DNA from: Chryseobacterium oncorhynchi
GTDB taxonomy: Bacteria; Bacteroidota; Bacteroidia; Flavobacteriales; Weeksellaceae
Reading direction: 5' to 3'
NCBI RefSeq assembly: GCF_002899895.1
Contig: NZ_PPEI02000001.1
Coordinates: 1,092,848-1,156,847 of the forward strand
Length of the DNA: 64,000 bases
In this document: in pieces, positions 8,732 through 18,121 of the stretch
Layout: every line of letters starts with the position of its first letter
Position numbering within the stretch: position 1 is the first letter of the stretch
Translations under genes and position numbers: made by a program
Notes under the pieces: model-generated
What the model saw: only the letters and a program-made list of their open reading frames with translations
Databases searched by the model: none
What the model was told of the DNA's origin: nothing

Positions 8732-9982
8732 TTAATCTTCTTTTAAAGCAAGATCTTCCTCCACCTTATTCTTATCTTTTAACATCCAGGGAATAACAAA
8801 GTAAAAAGCTATTGCAATAGCCGTAGCCAGTATTCCGGTTCCAATCCAAAGGGTATTGAAACCCAATTTTTCGGCAATTAATGTTCCTATATAAGGTGTA
8901 ATAATAAATGCAATGGAAAAAGACATTCCGTTCAGTCCCATATAAGCCCCTTTATTGTTTTCTCCTGAACGAAGTGCTGTAATGGTTGCCATAAATGGGA
9001 GTGTCCAGATCTCACCTATGCAAAGAATCGTCATAGCGAACAATAATGTCACCATACTGTAATCAAAAGCCAGCATTGCATAAGAAAGTCCGCAAAGAAA
9101 AGTTCCTATTAACATGGTAAAGGCTAAAGTGAAATATTTCTCAGCAAGCTGTACAAAGCCCATTTCAAGGAGAACAATCAGAAAACCACTATATCCTAAA
9201 ATATACCCTATATTCTGCTGGCTCAGTTGAGCTGTATCCTTATAAAAAATAGTCAGGGTACTGAACAACTGGAAGAAACAAATAGAGAACAGCATGCATA
9301 ATAAACAGAATATTAAAAACTTATTATCGCGGTAAGGAGAATTTTCTTTTTTTATTACTATTGCTTCTTTTACTTTTTTTGCCTGTTGTTTAGCCAGCTT
9401 TGCCCGCCCTCTGAAGAACCAGATATACATCAATCCGGCCAAAAAAGCAGCCAAGGCATTACTATAAAACAGAAATTCATAGGAAATAGCAGACAAAATA
9501 CCACCCAATGCAGGACCTATAGAAAACCCAAGGTTTACGGCCATTCTATTCAGAGAAAAAGCTCTGGTAATATTCTCAGGTCTGGCATATTTCGTAATGG
9601 CTACGGAGTTTGCCGGACGGAAAGTTTCGCTCACAATACTTTGAGCTAAAATAATTCCGGCCAATCCCACCTCAGTCTTAAAAAACGGAATTAGGCAGAA
9701 AAGCGGTACACTAAGCAGTAAGCTTAGGCTCTGCACCCTGTATTCACCAATTTTATCAGTCACCATTCCTCCAAACCAAGAACCAATAACAGATCCTATC
9801 CCGAAAAAGCTAAGTACAATTCCGGAATTTTCAATGCTAAAATGTAAATGATTTGTCATGTAAACTCCCAAAAAAGGAAGTACCATAGAACCCGCCCTGT
9901 TGATGAGCATTACCAACGCCAGCATCCAACTCTCCTGCGAGAGTCCCTTGAAAGAACTCGTATATAAGTTAATTAATCTCAA
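8732..9982 (-). CDS. MFS transporter
   Basis: A 416-residue major facilitator protein with about twelve membrane segments, a MFS signature GSWFGGMVTDKIGEYR in the loop between helices 2 and 3, and a basic central cytoplasmic loop (about 190-215: FRGRAKLAKQQAKKVKEA). It is likely a proton-driven exporter in the inner membrane; substrate unknown. The best start is a TTG at 9982; no in-frame ATG lies upstream and the first internal ATG would remove the start of helix 1. A -7 box lies 30 bp upstream. Confidence 0.8.
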   Translation of the reverse strand: MRLINLYTSSFKGLSQESWMLALVMLINRAGSMVLPFLGVYMTNHLHFSIENSGIVLSFFGIGSVIGSWFGGMVTDKIGEYRVQSLSLLLSVPLFCLIPFFKTEVGLAGIILAQSIVSETFRPANSVAITKYARPENITRAFSLNRMAVNLGFSIGPALGGILSAISYEFLFYSNALAAFLAGLMYIWFFRGRAKLAKQQAKKVKEAIVIKKENSPYRDNKFLIFCLLCMLFSICFFQLFSTLTIFYKDTAQLSQQNIGYILGYSGFLIVLLEMGFVQLAEKYFTLAFTMLIGTFLCGLSYAMLAFDYSMVTLLFAMTILCIGEIWTLPFMATITALRSGENNKGAYMGLNGMSFSIAFIITPYIGTLIAEKLGFNTLWIGTGILATAIAIAFYFVIPWMLKDKNKVEEDLALKED

Positions 9983-10012
9983 AATAATATTTGGTGGGGA
10001 AATTTAAGAATG

Positions 10013-10020
10013 CAAAGTTA
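10013..10020 (-). promoter_or_regulatory. -7 promoter element (TAACTTTG) for the MFS gene
   Basis: An exact TAnnTTTG match on the minus strand, 30 bp before the predicted TTG start. No well-spaced -33 box. The rest of the 247-bp divergent spacer to the AraC gene shows nothing else I can name. Confidence 0.45.
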
Positions 10021-10229
10021 GGCAAAATAGCCCCCAAAACCCCTTATTTATGCCTATTTTTATAAATAACATTCATAAAAATATACTATCGGCTGTATCC
10101 TAAAAAAAGAGAATATTTTTGATACATAAAGCTTAAATACTTTTATAAAATTCGTAAATTGCAGTAACAACAAGGTTTTCAGCCTAAAATATTTAAAAAC
10201 ACATATAAAAAATTAACCAATACGTAAGA

Positions 10230-11108
10230 ATGGTAACCTACGAAAACTTACACGACACTTTATCTTTTTACAGTATTGACTGCCATCAATCCTACTATAT
10301 TTCTTCGGGAAACCCCATCTTTGAGTTTCCCAAAGCTCCTTTCCGCATGGATTATTATGCCTTGTGCATCTGCACAGCCGGAGAAATAAGCATTGAAATA
10401 GACCGTCATCAATATAAAGTAGAAGCCAACAGCTTTCTTATATCAGCACCTTCTACTATTGTAAAATTTCTGAAAACCAGTGATGACTTTATGATGAAGC
10501 TATTATTTTTTGATAAAAATTTTCTGATCAAAAATATTTCCAATCCTTTCATCATTGAAAAAATGGATCTTTTCTCTAAAGGATCTTATAGCATTGTAAA
10601 AACCACTGAAAAGAATTCAACATTGCTTCAAAGCCTTCTCGACTATCTTAAAAAGAAATCGAGAAAACAAGGAAAGTTCACTGAAGAAATTGTTCGTACC
10701 ATTATTTTCAATCTTCTGCTGGAAACAGCTGAGATGATGGAAAAGAAAAACTTTATAGGTTCTGATAAAGAGGAAGGGAAAAAAGACCTTTATCTCAAGT
10801 TCAGTAAACTCATCCGGGAAAATATTCGACAACACAGAACCGTACAGTTCTATGCCAATGCACTTTGTGTTTCTAATAAATACCTTATTGAAATTATTAA
10901 AAAGGCAAGTGGAAAAACACCTCATGAGGTGATAGATGAAACATTACTCAAGGAAGCTTATGTGATGCTTGGAAATCCTGACATAACAATTTCTGAAGTA
11001 GCCTTTGAACTTCAGTTTAATTCGGCATCAGCTTTCGGACGTTTTTTCAAAAAACACACTTCTCTTTCTCCCTCTGAATACAGGTTTAAGGAAAATATCC
11101 AGTCTTAG
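10230..11108 (+). CDS. AraC family transcriptional regulator
   Basis: A 292-residue DNA-binding regulator. The N-terminal half (about 1-150) is cupin-like (FRMDYYALCICTAGEISIEID) and should bind an effector. The C-terminal third holds the two AraC helix-turn-helix units: NKYLIEIIKKASGKTPHEVI and the second helix with FNSASAFGRFFKKHTSLSPSEYR. It lies 89 bp upstream of the oleate hydratase gene in the same direction, so it is the most likely regulator of that gene; this is a context inference. Divergent from the MFS gene, it might also control the exporter. Confidence 0.88.
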   Translation: MVTYENLHDTLSFYSIDCHQSYYISSGNPIFEFPKAPFRMDYYALCICTAGEISIEIDRHQYKVEANSFLISAPSTIVKFLKTSDDFMMKLLFFDKNFLIKNISNPFIIEKMDLFSKGSYSIVKTTEKNSTLLQSLLDYLKKKSRKQGKFTEEIVRTIIFNLLLETAEMMEKKNFIGSDKEEGKKDLYLKFSKLIRENIRQHRTVQFYANALCVSNKYLIEIIKKASGKTPHEVIDETLLKEAYVMLGNPDITISEVAFELQFNSASAFGRFFKKHTSLSPSEYRFKENIQS

Positions 11109-11197
11109 GAATTTGGGGATACTAATTCCGACATTAGGGATATATGTTGCTTTCTGAATAGAGGTACCTTTATAATGTTAATTAAAAACAATACAAA

Positions 11198-13138
11198 ATG
11201 AGTACGATCAATTCAAAATTCGGCAACGTTTTAAATACTTCTGAACAGCTCGGAAAAGTAAACCATGAACCGGATTCAAGCAAAGAAGTCCAGATTAACA
11301 CTCCTGAAAAGACAATGCCTTTTTCAGACCAAATCGGAAATTATCAACGAAATAAAGGAATTCCTTTACAATCTTACGAAAACAGCAAAATCTATATTGT
11401 AGGAAGCGGAATTGCAGGGATGTCTGCAGCGTACTACTTCATCCGTGATGGCCATGTTCCCGGTAAAAATATTATTTTCCTTGATCAGCTTAATATAGAA
11501 GGCGGATCTCTGGATGGTGCCGGAAATGCAAAAGATGGCTACATCATCCGTGGTGGAAGAGAAATGGACATGACCTATGAAAATCTTTGGGATATATTTC
11601 AGGATATTCCTGCATTAGAACTACCTGCTCCTTATAGTGTACTGGATGAGTACCGCCTTGTTAATGACAATGATCCCAATTATTCCAAAGCAAGATTAAT
11701 CCATAATCAAGGACAGATTCAGGATTTCAGCAAATTCGGACTTGAGAAAAAAGACCAGTTGGCTATTGTCAAACTTTTATTAAAGAAAAAAGAGGAGCTT
11801 GATGATCTGAGCATTGAAAATTACTTCGCAGAATCATTCCTCAACAGTAATTTCTGGTTTTTCTGGCGTTCTATGTTTGCTTTTGAAAACTGGCATAGTT
11901 TGCTAGAACTGAAACTGTATATGCACAGATTCCTGCATGCTATTGACGGAATGAAAGACTTTTCATGCCTTGTATTCCCTAAATATAACCAGTATGATAC
12001 ATTCGTAACGCCATTAAAAAACTTTTTGGTTGAAAAAGGAGTACAGATACAGTTTGACACCTTAGTAAAAGATCTTGATATCCATATCAATACCGAAGGA
12101 AAAACTGTTGAGGGAATTATTACCGAGCAAAACGGAGAAGAAGTAAGAATACCAATCGGGAAAGAGGATTATGTGATTGTAACCACAGGATCTATGACTG
12201 AGAGTACATTCTATGGAAACAACACGACTGTTCCTGAAGTTACGATAGATAACAGCAGTGCAGGGCAAAGTGCCGGATGGATGCTTTGGAAGAATCTTGC
12301 TGCAAAATCTGAAGTCTTCGGAAAACCTGAGAAATTCTGTAGCCACATCGAAAAATCTTCTTGGGAATCTGCAACGTTAACATGTCGACCATCTGCATTC
12401 ACTGAGAAATTGAAAGAACTATGTGTCAATGATCCTTATTCAGGAAAAACAGCTACAGGAGGTATCATTACGATTACAGACTCTAACTGGGTGATGAGTT
12501 TTACCTGCAACAGACAACCGCACTACCCTACTCAGCCTGATGATATCCTTGTAGTATGGGTATATGCTCTTCTAATGGATAAAGAAGGGAACTACATCAA
12601 AAAAACAATGCCGCAATGTACCGGAAACGAAATTATTGCAGAACTATGCCATCATTTGGGGCTTATCGATCAGCTTGATAATGTGGTAGAAAATACAATC
12701 GTTCGTACTGCATTTATGCCTTATATTACATCTATGTTCATGCCAAGAGCTAAGGGTGACCGTCCAAGAGTGGTTCCTGAAGGCTGTACCAATTTAGGAT
12801 TGGTAGGACAATTTGTAGAAACCAATAATGATGTTGTATTCACTATGGAAAGTTCTGTAAGAACGGCAAGAATAGCGGTATACAATCTCCTTAACCTTAA
12901 TAAACAAGTTCCGGATATTAACCCTTTACAGTATGACATCCGACATTTATTGAAAGCAACTCAAGCCTTGAATGACTACAAGCCATTCCTTGGAGAGGGA
13001 ATTTTAAGAAAAGTATTGAAAGGAACCTATTTTGAACATGTACTGGTCAACCGTCCTGAAGAAAAAGAAGAACATGAATCTTTCTTTATGGAACAGGTAG
13101 GTAAATTCCAGGAATGGATCAAGGGAGTTAAAGGCTAG
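11198..13138 (+). CDS. ohyA: Oleate hydratase
   Basis: FAD-dependent hydratase that adds water across the cis-9 double bond of oleate to give 10-hydroxystearate. The 646-residue length equals that of the characterised Elizabethkingia meningoseptica enzyme. The FAD motif [17 protein letters not shown] lies at about 65-81. The flavin-contact loop [14 protein letters not shown] places Glu at position 122, and KLYMHRF places Tyr at 241, matching the two catalytic residues reported for that enzyme. No signal peptide; the protein acts at the inner face of the membrane or in the cytosol. The gene probably helps detoxify unsaturated fatty acids; an AraC gene lies just upstream. Confidence 0.96.
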   Translation: MSTINSKFGNVLNTSEQLGKVNHEPDSSKEVQINTPEKTMPFSDQIGNYQRNKGIPLQSYENSKIYIVGSGIAGMSAAYYFIRDGHVPGKNIIFLDQLNIEGGSLDGAGNAKDGYIIRGGREMDMTYENLWDIFQDIPALELPAPYSVLDEYRLVNDNDPNYSKARLIHNQGQIQDFSKFGLEKKDQLAIVKLLLKKKEELDDLSIENYFAESFLNSNFWFFWRSMFAFENWHSLLELKLYMHRFLHAIDGMKDFSCLVFPKYNQYDTFVTPLKNFLVEKGVQIQFDTLVKDLDIHINTEGKTVEGIITEQNGEEVRIPIGKEDYVIVTTGSMTESTFYGNNTTVPEVTIDNSSAGQSAGWMLWKNLAAKSEVFGKPEKFCSHIEKSSWESATLTCRPSAFTEKLKELCVNDPYSGKTATGGIITITDSNWVMSFTCNRQPHYPTQPDDILVVWVYALLMDKEGNYIKKTMPQCTGNEIIAELCHHLGLIDQLDNVVENTIVRTAFMPYITSMFMPRAKGDRPRVVPEGCTNLGLVGQFVETNNDVVFTMESSVRTARIAVYNLLNLNKQVPDINPLQYDIRHLLKATQALNDYKPFLGEGILRKVLKGTYFEHVLVNRPEEKEEHESFFMEQVGKFQEWIKGVKG

Positions 13139-13149
13139 AAAGTATAAGG

Positions 13150-13287
13150 ATGTTGAAGCTGGACAACGCAAAGACGCAAAAATTTTATACTTCGTACTTC
13201 AAGATGTCATGATTTTATCTTTGAATTTCTCAAGCTAAGATCTGCATCACATAAAAAACCGCGTCTTTGCGCTTATCCAGTGAACAT
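13150..13287. repeat. MITE-like inverted-repeat element
   Basis: A 138-bp segment with about 27-bp imperfect terminal inverted repeats. The inner 11 bp are perfect (CGCAAAGACGC at 13167-13177 and its complement at 13261-13271) and the outer ends ATGTT...AACAT also match. The interior is A+T-rich and non-coding. It sits between oleate hydratase and the terminator of glnS. CGCAAAGACGC-type repeats are, to my knowledge, dispersed in Bacteroidota genomes, but only one copy is in this window. Confidence 0.6.
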
Positions 13288-13299
13288 CATTAAACATAA

Positions 13300-13330
13300 A
13301 AAAGCAGGACTTACAATAAGTCCTGCTTTT
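13300..13330. terminator. Bidirectional intrinsic terminator
   Basis: A perfect 14-bp stem (AAAAGCAGGACTTA and its complement) with a 3-nt loop, flanked by A and T runs, between convergent ohyA and glnS. Confidence 0.88.
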
Positions 13331-13355
13331 ATTTATTTTAGATATCCTTAAATTA

Positions 13356-15026
13356 TTAAGGCTTAAAAGAATCCTTTAAAGTTACCGTACGGTTGAATAC
13401 CAATGTAGAATCCGTAGAATCCTGATCCTTTGTAAAGTATCCGATTCTTTGGAACTGAAGAGGTTCTCCCACAGCTACATCTTTTAGACTTGGCTCTGCA
13501 AAACCTTGAATAGTAGCTACAGACTCCGGATTGATAAAGTTTAAGAAGTCTACATCTTTTTCAGCATCAGGCTGTTCTACCGTAAACAATTGGTTGTAAA
13601 TTCTTACCTCAACTGGGATTGCATGTTGAGCAGATACCCAATGTAAAGTTCCTTTTACTTTTCTTAAGCTTTCTTCCGTTCCGCTTCCAGACTTACTCTT
13701 TTCATCATAAGTAGCATAGATCGTAGTAATCTCTCCATTCTCATCTTTATCTACTCTTTCAGCTTTGATGATGTATCCTGACTTCAGACGAACTTCTCCG
13801 CCTAATTTCAGTCTGAAGAATTTATTGTTAGCTTCTTCCTTGAAGTCTTCACGTTCAATATATAATTCTCTTGAGAAAGGAACTTCTCTTGTTCCTGCAT
13901 TTTCCTGCTCAGGATTGTTTTCAGTCTCCAACCACTCTTCCTTACCTTCAGGATAGTTTTCGATCACCAGTTTTACAGGATCTACCACTGCCATTACACG
14001 CTTTGCTACCTTATTCAGATCTTCACGTACACAGAAATCAAGCAACTGAATTTCAATCAGGTTTTCTCTTTTCGCAACTCCTACCTTATCAATAAAGTTT
14101 CTGATAGACGTTGGTGTAAAACCTTTTCTTCTCATTCCTGAAATGGTAGGCATTCTAGGGTCATCCCATCCTGTTACCGCTCCTTCAGCTACCAATCTCT
14201 GTAGCTTTCTTTTAGAAGTAATCATGTAGGAAACATTCATCCTTGCAAATTCTCTTTGCTTGTTTTTAACTTTTCCTTCTTCATAAACCTGATCCAAATA
14301 CCAGTTGTACAAAGGTCTGTGGTTTTCAAACTCCAAAGAACAAAGCGAGTGTGAAATTTGTTCAATATAATCGGATTCACCATGAGCCCAGTCGTACATT
14401 GGATAAATTTTCCAAGCGGTACCTGTTCTGTGGTGAGGCTTATTCAAAATTCTGTACATAACAGGGTCACGCATGTTCATGTTTGGCGAAACCATGTCGA
14501 TTTTTGCACGAAGAGACATTGAACCGCTTTCAAATTCTCCGTTTTTCATCCTTTCAAATAAATCTAACGATTCTTCAACAGGACGGTTTCTGTATGGAGA
14601 TTCAATTCCCGGTTCTGCAGGATTCTTTCTTTGTTCAGTAATTACTTCAGACGGTTGCTCATCTACGTAAGCCTTTTCTTCTTTAATTAACTGAACTGCC
14701 CAATCGTAAAGCTGCTGGAAGTAATCGGATGCGTACAAAACTTTATCCCATTTGAAACCTAGCCATTCAACGTCTTTCATGATAGAATCTACGAATTCCT
14801 GTTCTTCTTTTTCAGGGTTCGTATCGTCGAAACGAAGGTTTACGGGAGCGTTGTATTTTTCACCAAGACCGAAGTTGATGCAGATGGCTTTTGTATGCCC
14901 TACATGCAGGTAACCATTCGGTTCAGGTGGAAAACGGAAACGGATCTGATCTTTATTCAAACCGTTTGCCAGATCATCTTCAATAATTTGCTCAATAAAA
15001 TTGAGTGATTTTTTTTCTTCTTCCAT
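13356..15026 (-). CDS. glnS: Glutamine--tRNA ligase
   Basis: A 556-residue class I aminoacyl-tRNA synthetase that charges tRNA-Gln in the cytosol, the usual length. The HIGH motif is HVGH at 41-44 within RFPPEPNGYLHVGHTK; the KMSKS counterpart is ITSKR at 269-273. LRFDDTNP (65-72) and YPMYDWAHGESDYIEQISHS (208-227) are typical of GlnRS rather than GluRS. The C-terminal third is the anticodon-binding beta-barrel region. Monocistronic: it has its own -7 box upstream and a strong terminator downstream. Confidence 0.95.
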   Translation of the reverse strand: MEEEKKSLNFIEQIIEDDLANGLNKDQIRFRFPPEPNGYLHVGHTKAICINFGLGEKYNAPVNLRFDDTNPEKEEQEFVDSIMKDVEWLGFKWDKVLYASDYFQQLYDWAVQLIKEEKAYVDEQPSEVITEQRKNPAEPGIESPYRNRPVEESLDLFERMKNGEFESGSMSLRAKIDMVSPNMNMRDPVMYRILNKPHHRTGTAWKIYPMYDWAHGESDYIEQISHSLCSLEFENHRPLYNWYLDQVYEEGKVKNKQREFARMNVSYMITSKRKLQRLVAEGAVTGWDDPRMPTISGMRRKGFTPTSIRNFIDKVGVAKRENLIEIQLLDFCVREDLNKVAKRVMAVVDPVKLVIENYPEGKEEWLETENNPEQENAGTREVPFSRELYIEREDFKEEANNKFFRLKLGGEVRLKSGYIIKAERVDKDENGEITTIYATYDEKSKSGSGTEESLRKVKGTLHWVSAQHAIPVEVRIYNQLFTVEQPDAEKDVDFLNFINPESVATIQGFAEPSLKDVAVGEPLQFQRIGYFTKDQDSTDSTLVFNRTVTLKDSFKP

Positions 15027-15063
15027 TAAGATTAGCTTTTATTTTTTAGCAAAAAAAGTTGCA

Positions 15064-15071
15064 CAAAGTTA
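15064..15071 (-). promoter_or_regulatory. -7 promoter element (TAACTTTG) for glnS
   Basis: Exact TAnnTTTG on the minus strand, 37 bp before the glnS ATG, giving a leader of about 30 nt. No convincing -33 box. Confidence 0.5.
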
Positions 15072-15181
15072 CGGAAAAATAAGCTTTTGTGAAAGTGCTA
15101 ATTTAAAACGCTTATTCATTGTAATTCAATATTTTTTATTAATTTAGAGAAAGCTAAAACCGTTTAAACCAATTAATAATC

Positions 15182-16312
15182 ATGGCCGTTTATATATTAA
15201 GCAACCGGAAGATTATTCGGCATCAAGGAGAAAAAGTGGATTCTTTTTCCAATGATGAATATTCAATCCCAAATTTCAGGATTGCCAAATGTAATTTTGA
15301 CAATCACAAGGAGCCTACTGCCCAAGCCAAAAAAAAGAAAGATTATACGAATCGGAACATTTTAGATTATCAACTCTTCTCAGAGCCTGAAAAACAAGGC
15401 TACGGAGAAGTATTGGATGTTCTTTTGAGTGAAAAGGGAATTAAGAAATCTCCCCTCACAGTCAATAATCTTGGCGGAACCCAAAGGATGTTCTATGAAT
15501 TGTACAAAAACATGTCTGCCACCAAGGACAGAAGTGATGTTCTGATATTTATCCATGGCTACGCCTATGATTTCGATGATGAATTAAAGGCTATTATTGA
15601 CCTCAAGAGATTATTCATTGATAACCCAGCTTCTCCGGTAGAACACATTTTATTTGTAAGCTGGCCTGCATCAAGCAGCATAGTTCCGCTCACTTATTTT
15701 GATGATAAAGCATCAAGCATCAACTCCGGAACTTCACTATTGAGGCTTTTCTATTTTTACACTCAATTTTTAAAAGATATTTTCTCCAACAGAGATCTTG
15801 TACCGTGCAATCAGAGAATCCATATCATGACCCATTCTATGGGAAACAGGGTTCTTCAAAGCATGCTCTATAGCCTTAAAAGGGAAAATATTCTTAGGGT
15901 TATCGATCAGGTATTACTCTTAAATGCTGATGTGAGTTATAAAGTATTTGAAGATTCCGAAGATTCTTTCAATAAGCTTCCTTTGCTTGCCAACCGGATT
16001 TCTATTTACCTGAACAGACAGGATGCCATTCTTGGAATTTCCCAGTTTACCAAAAATATTCTTACCCCGCGTTTGGGTAAAAATGGGCCGAGTGACATTG
16101 CTCATTACAAGGATATTGTTTCTATCATTGATTGTACCTTTGTAAAAGATGACCTGCTGAATAGCTTTAAGTTTGAAGTAGGAAATCACTGGGGCTACCT
16201 TTCCAGTTCACAGGTACAGAATGATATTTTCCAAAATTTATATGGAATAGATAGGAATCTTATTACCAATAGAACTAAGGATAACGAAAATGTTTTCACA
16301 ATTATTTCTTAA
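15182..16312 (+). CDS. Alpha/beta hydrolase, DUF900-like
   Basis: A 376-residue predicted serine hydrolase. VLIFIHGYAYDF (about 120-131) is the oxyanion-hole strand and loop, and IMTHSMGNRVLQSML (about 218-232) holds the nucleophile elbow H-S-M-G-N with Ser as nucleophile. VLLLNADVSY supplies a later strand. This order matches DUF900 (Pfam alpha/beta hydrolase of unknown function). No signal peptide, so cytosolic. Substrate unknown. It stands alone between glnS (divergent) and a 480-bp sparse region. Confidence 0.8.
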   Translation: MAVYILSNRKIIRHQGEKVDSFSNDEYSIPNFRIAKCNFDNHKEPTAQAKKKKDYTNRNILDYQLFSEPEKQGYGEVLDVLLSEKGIKKSPLTVNNLGGTQRMFYELYKNMSATKDRSDVLIFIHGYAYDFDDELKAIIDLKRLFIDNPASPVEHILFVSWPASSSIVPLTYFDDKASSINSGTSLLRLFYFYTQFLKDIFSNRDLVPCNQRIHIMTHSMGNRVLQSMLYSLKRENILRVIDQVLLLNADVSYKVFEDSEDSFNKLPLLANRISIYLNRQDAILGISQFTKNILTPRLGKNGPSDIAHYKDIVSIIDCTFVKDDLLNSFKFEVGNHWGYLSSSQVQNDIFQNLYGIDRNLITNRTKDNENVFTIIS

Positions 16313-16794
16313 CGGTTAATTAAAAAAATCCTATAAAATTAACTCCATGTTAAAGTTACTAATAACCATAAAGATGGCATAGAGATTGCCAATTCATAGC
16401 ATAGAGAATTACAATTTTTTTATTATGAAAAAAATTAAAAAAAAGGTTTCCTATATTCTAACATATATAAAGAAAGCCATTTTCGTAAAAGATGTGATTT
16501 AAAATGAATATTAAATTAATAAAACCATACACTATCCGACTCAATAATTACTTTATCCTTTAAACATCTCCGAACTACTTTATAATTCCTACACCTATTT
16601 TGCAGGGATTTATTTTCATGATATTATTTATAACTGATTAAGGATAATGGATAATATATTCTGGCTTTTACTTTTTTGATATTGATATAAAAATTCTATT
16701 ATTATGTTAAAAATCAATAAAATAACTCACCATTCATTGTGTAATTTAAAATGATTTTGGATATTTACTTACCAATCAAATTAAAATATTTACA
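16313..16794. other. Sparse A+T-rich intergenic region
   Basis: 482 bp with no convincing long gene on either strand. It contains one short basic reading frame (16425-16502, listed separately) and several isolated ATGs with no coding signal. No clear -7 box precedes the peptide gene at 16795. Confidence 0.6.
16425..16502 (+). CDS. Possible 25-residue basic peptide
   Basis: A short frame starting MKKIKKKVSYILTYIKK and ending in FVKDVI, with about ten Lys and a hydrophobic face. An amphipathic or membrane-active peptide is conceivable, but an open frame this short in A+T-rich DNA can occur by chance and no promoter is seen. Low confidence. Confidence 0.2.
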   Translation: MKKIKKKVSYILTYIKKAIFVKDVI

Positions 16795-16962
16795 ATGAAA
16801 AATCTAAGAAAATTAAACAAAGGAGAATTAAAGATTATCTATGGAGGAAGACCTCCACTTGGATGTAACAGCTGGAACCCATCCACCATGTGCTGCAGAT
16901 CATGGGCACCTGATTACTGTGGCAATACTACCTGCCCAGATTCACCACCTCCATTTTGCTAG
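16795..16962 (+). CDS. Double-glycine leader, Cys-rich bacteriocin-like peptide
   Basis: A 55-residue precursor. The leader MKNLRKLNKGELKIIYGG has the pattern of double-glycine leaders cleaved by the peptidase domain of PCAT-type ABC exporters, and this MKNLRKL form is common in Chryseobacterium. Cleavage after Gly18 would release a 37-residue core with six Cys at 24, 33, 34, 42, 47 and 55, spaced C-x8-CC-x7-C-x4-C-x7-C, plus two Trp and a Pro-rich end PDSPPPFC. This could form three disulfides. No exporter, modifying enzyme or immunity gene lies nearby, so processing must be supplied elsewhere. Function as bacteriocin is inferred from the leader only. Confidence 0.75.
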   Translation: MKNLRKLNKGELKIIYGGRPPLGCNSWNPSTMCCRSWAPDYCGNTTCPDSPPPFC

Positions 16963-16978
16963 TTCATTTTTCACAACT

Positions 16979-17085
16979 ATATTTTGAATCATGATAAATT
17001 ATTTCTGAGATTTAATCCGGATTCAAAATCATTAACAAAAAAGCTCCAATGTCTAAGCCTTATGACATTGGAGCTTTTTATGATT
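16979..17085 (-). pseudogene. Decayed duplicate of the 3' end of menC
   Basis: About 105 bp on the minus strand that align with the end of menC (17117-17225). Translated with one frameshift it reads PMS*GLDIGAF / VNDFESGLNLRNNLS*FKI, against PMPQGLGTGALFVNNFESSLDLRNELLWFKV in pieces of menC. Stops interrupt it at two places. Nucleotide identity is roughly 70 percent by eye and stops near both ends. It is a remnant of a tandem duplication or recombination, not a gene. Confidence 0.8.
17037..17081. terminator. Bidirectional terminator built from the menC relic
   Basis: A perfect inverted repeat (AAAAAGCTCCAATGTC with its complement) and a 10-nt loop, with A and T runs at its sides. It lies between the convergent Cys-rich peptide gene and menC and can end both. 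It falls wholly inside the menC relic. Confidence 0.85.
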
Positions 17086-17116
17086 CGGATCATCGGACTT
17101 TCCGTTAATTAATCTC

Positions 17117-18121
17117 TTATACTTTAAACCACAGCAGCTCATTTCTGAGATCCAAGCTGGATTCAAAATTATTAACAAATAAAGCTCCGGTTCCTAAACC
17201 TTGAGGCATTGGGCTATTTTTTGTAAAGGTATACTGAGCAATGGCATTTAAGCCGATATTACTTTCCAACGCCGAAGTGATCCACCAGCCGATATTCAGT
17301 TGTTCTGCCAGTGAAATCCACTCATCAGTACCTGAAAAACCACCTACTAAGGCTGGTTTCAGAATAATATACTGAGGTTGTATTGCTTCTAAAAGCTTTT
17401 TCTTCTCTTCGAGATCAGTAATTCCTATTAATTCTTCATCCAAAGCAATAGGAGTCGGAGTTTGGGCACACAATTCAGCCATATCACTCCAATTCCCAGC
17501 CTTGATAGGCTGCTCAATAGAATGAATATGTAAATCTGCCAGTTGTTGCAAAACAACTATAGCTTCTTCTCTTGTAAATCCGCCATTGGCATCAACACGA
17601 AGTTCCAGCTGATCTTTGGAAAATTTTTCTCTTAATTTCTGTAGAATAATATGCTCTGATTTCCAGTCAACCCCGATTTTTAATTTAATGCAGTGAAATC
17701 CTTTTTCCAGCTTATCCTGAATTTGCTCCTCCATATAACCTACATCACCCATCCAGATCAGTCCATTGATAGTAATTGCAGATTTACCCTCTGTAAATTC
17801 ACTTGGAAAATAAAGACTTTCTCCATATTTCAGATTCTGAACTGCCTGTTCATACCCAAACCATATAGACGGAAAATCTTTCAATTCTTCTTTTAAAAAA
17901 TCTGGACCTGTGTCAATATTCTCACATAGCCATTTTAGCTTCTCTTCATAATCAGGTCTATCATCAAAGCTCAACCCTCTGAAGATTGCACACTCACCCA
18001 CTCCTTTCTTTCCATGATCTGAAATTTCTAGGATAAAGGTTTCCTTATCAAGCAAAACGCCGCGAGATGTTCCACTCGGGCGTTTGAATTCTAATAAATA
18101 TTTATGATATGATGCTATCAT
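17117..18121 (-). CDS. menC: o-Succinylbenzoate synthase
   Basis: A 334-residue enolase-superfamily enzyme that dehydrates SHCHC to o-succinylbenzoate in menaquinone synthesis. The barrel signatures are in order: IKLKIG (about 145, catalytic Lys), LRVDANGG (metal-binding Asp), IHSIEQPIK (Glu), PIALDEEL (metal ligand) and YIILKPALVGG (second catalytic Lys). Cytosolic. Its ATG abuts the stop codon of fbp with no gap, so the two are co-transcribed. Related racemases share the fold, but the KPALVGG motif favours OSBS. Confidence 0.88.
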   Translation of the reverse strand: MIASYHKYLLEFKRPSGTSRGVLLDKETFILEISDHGKKGVGECAIFRGLSFDDRPDYEEKLKWLCENIDTGPDFLKEELKDFPSIWFGYEQAVQNLKYGESLYFPSEFTEGKSAITINGLIWMGDVGYMEEQIQDKLEKGFHCIKLKIGVDWKSEHIILQKLREKFSKDQLELRVDANGGFTREEAIVVLQQLADLHIHSIEQPIKAGNWSDMAELCAQTPTPIALDEELIGITDLEEKKKLLEAIQPQYIILKPALVGGFSGTDEWISLAEQLNIGWWITSALESNIGLNAIAQYTFTKNSPMPQGLGTGALFVNNFESSLDLRNELLWFKV

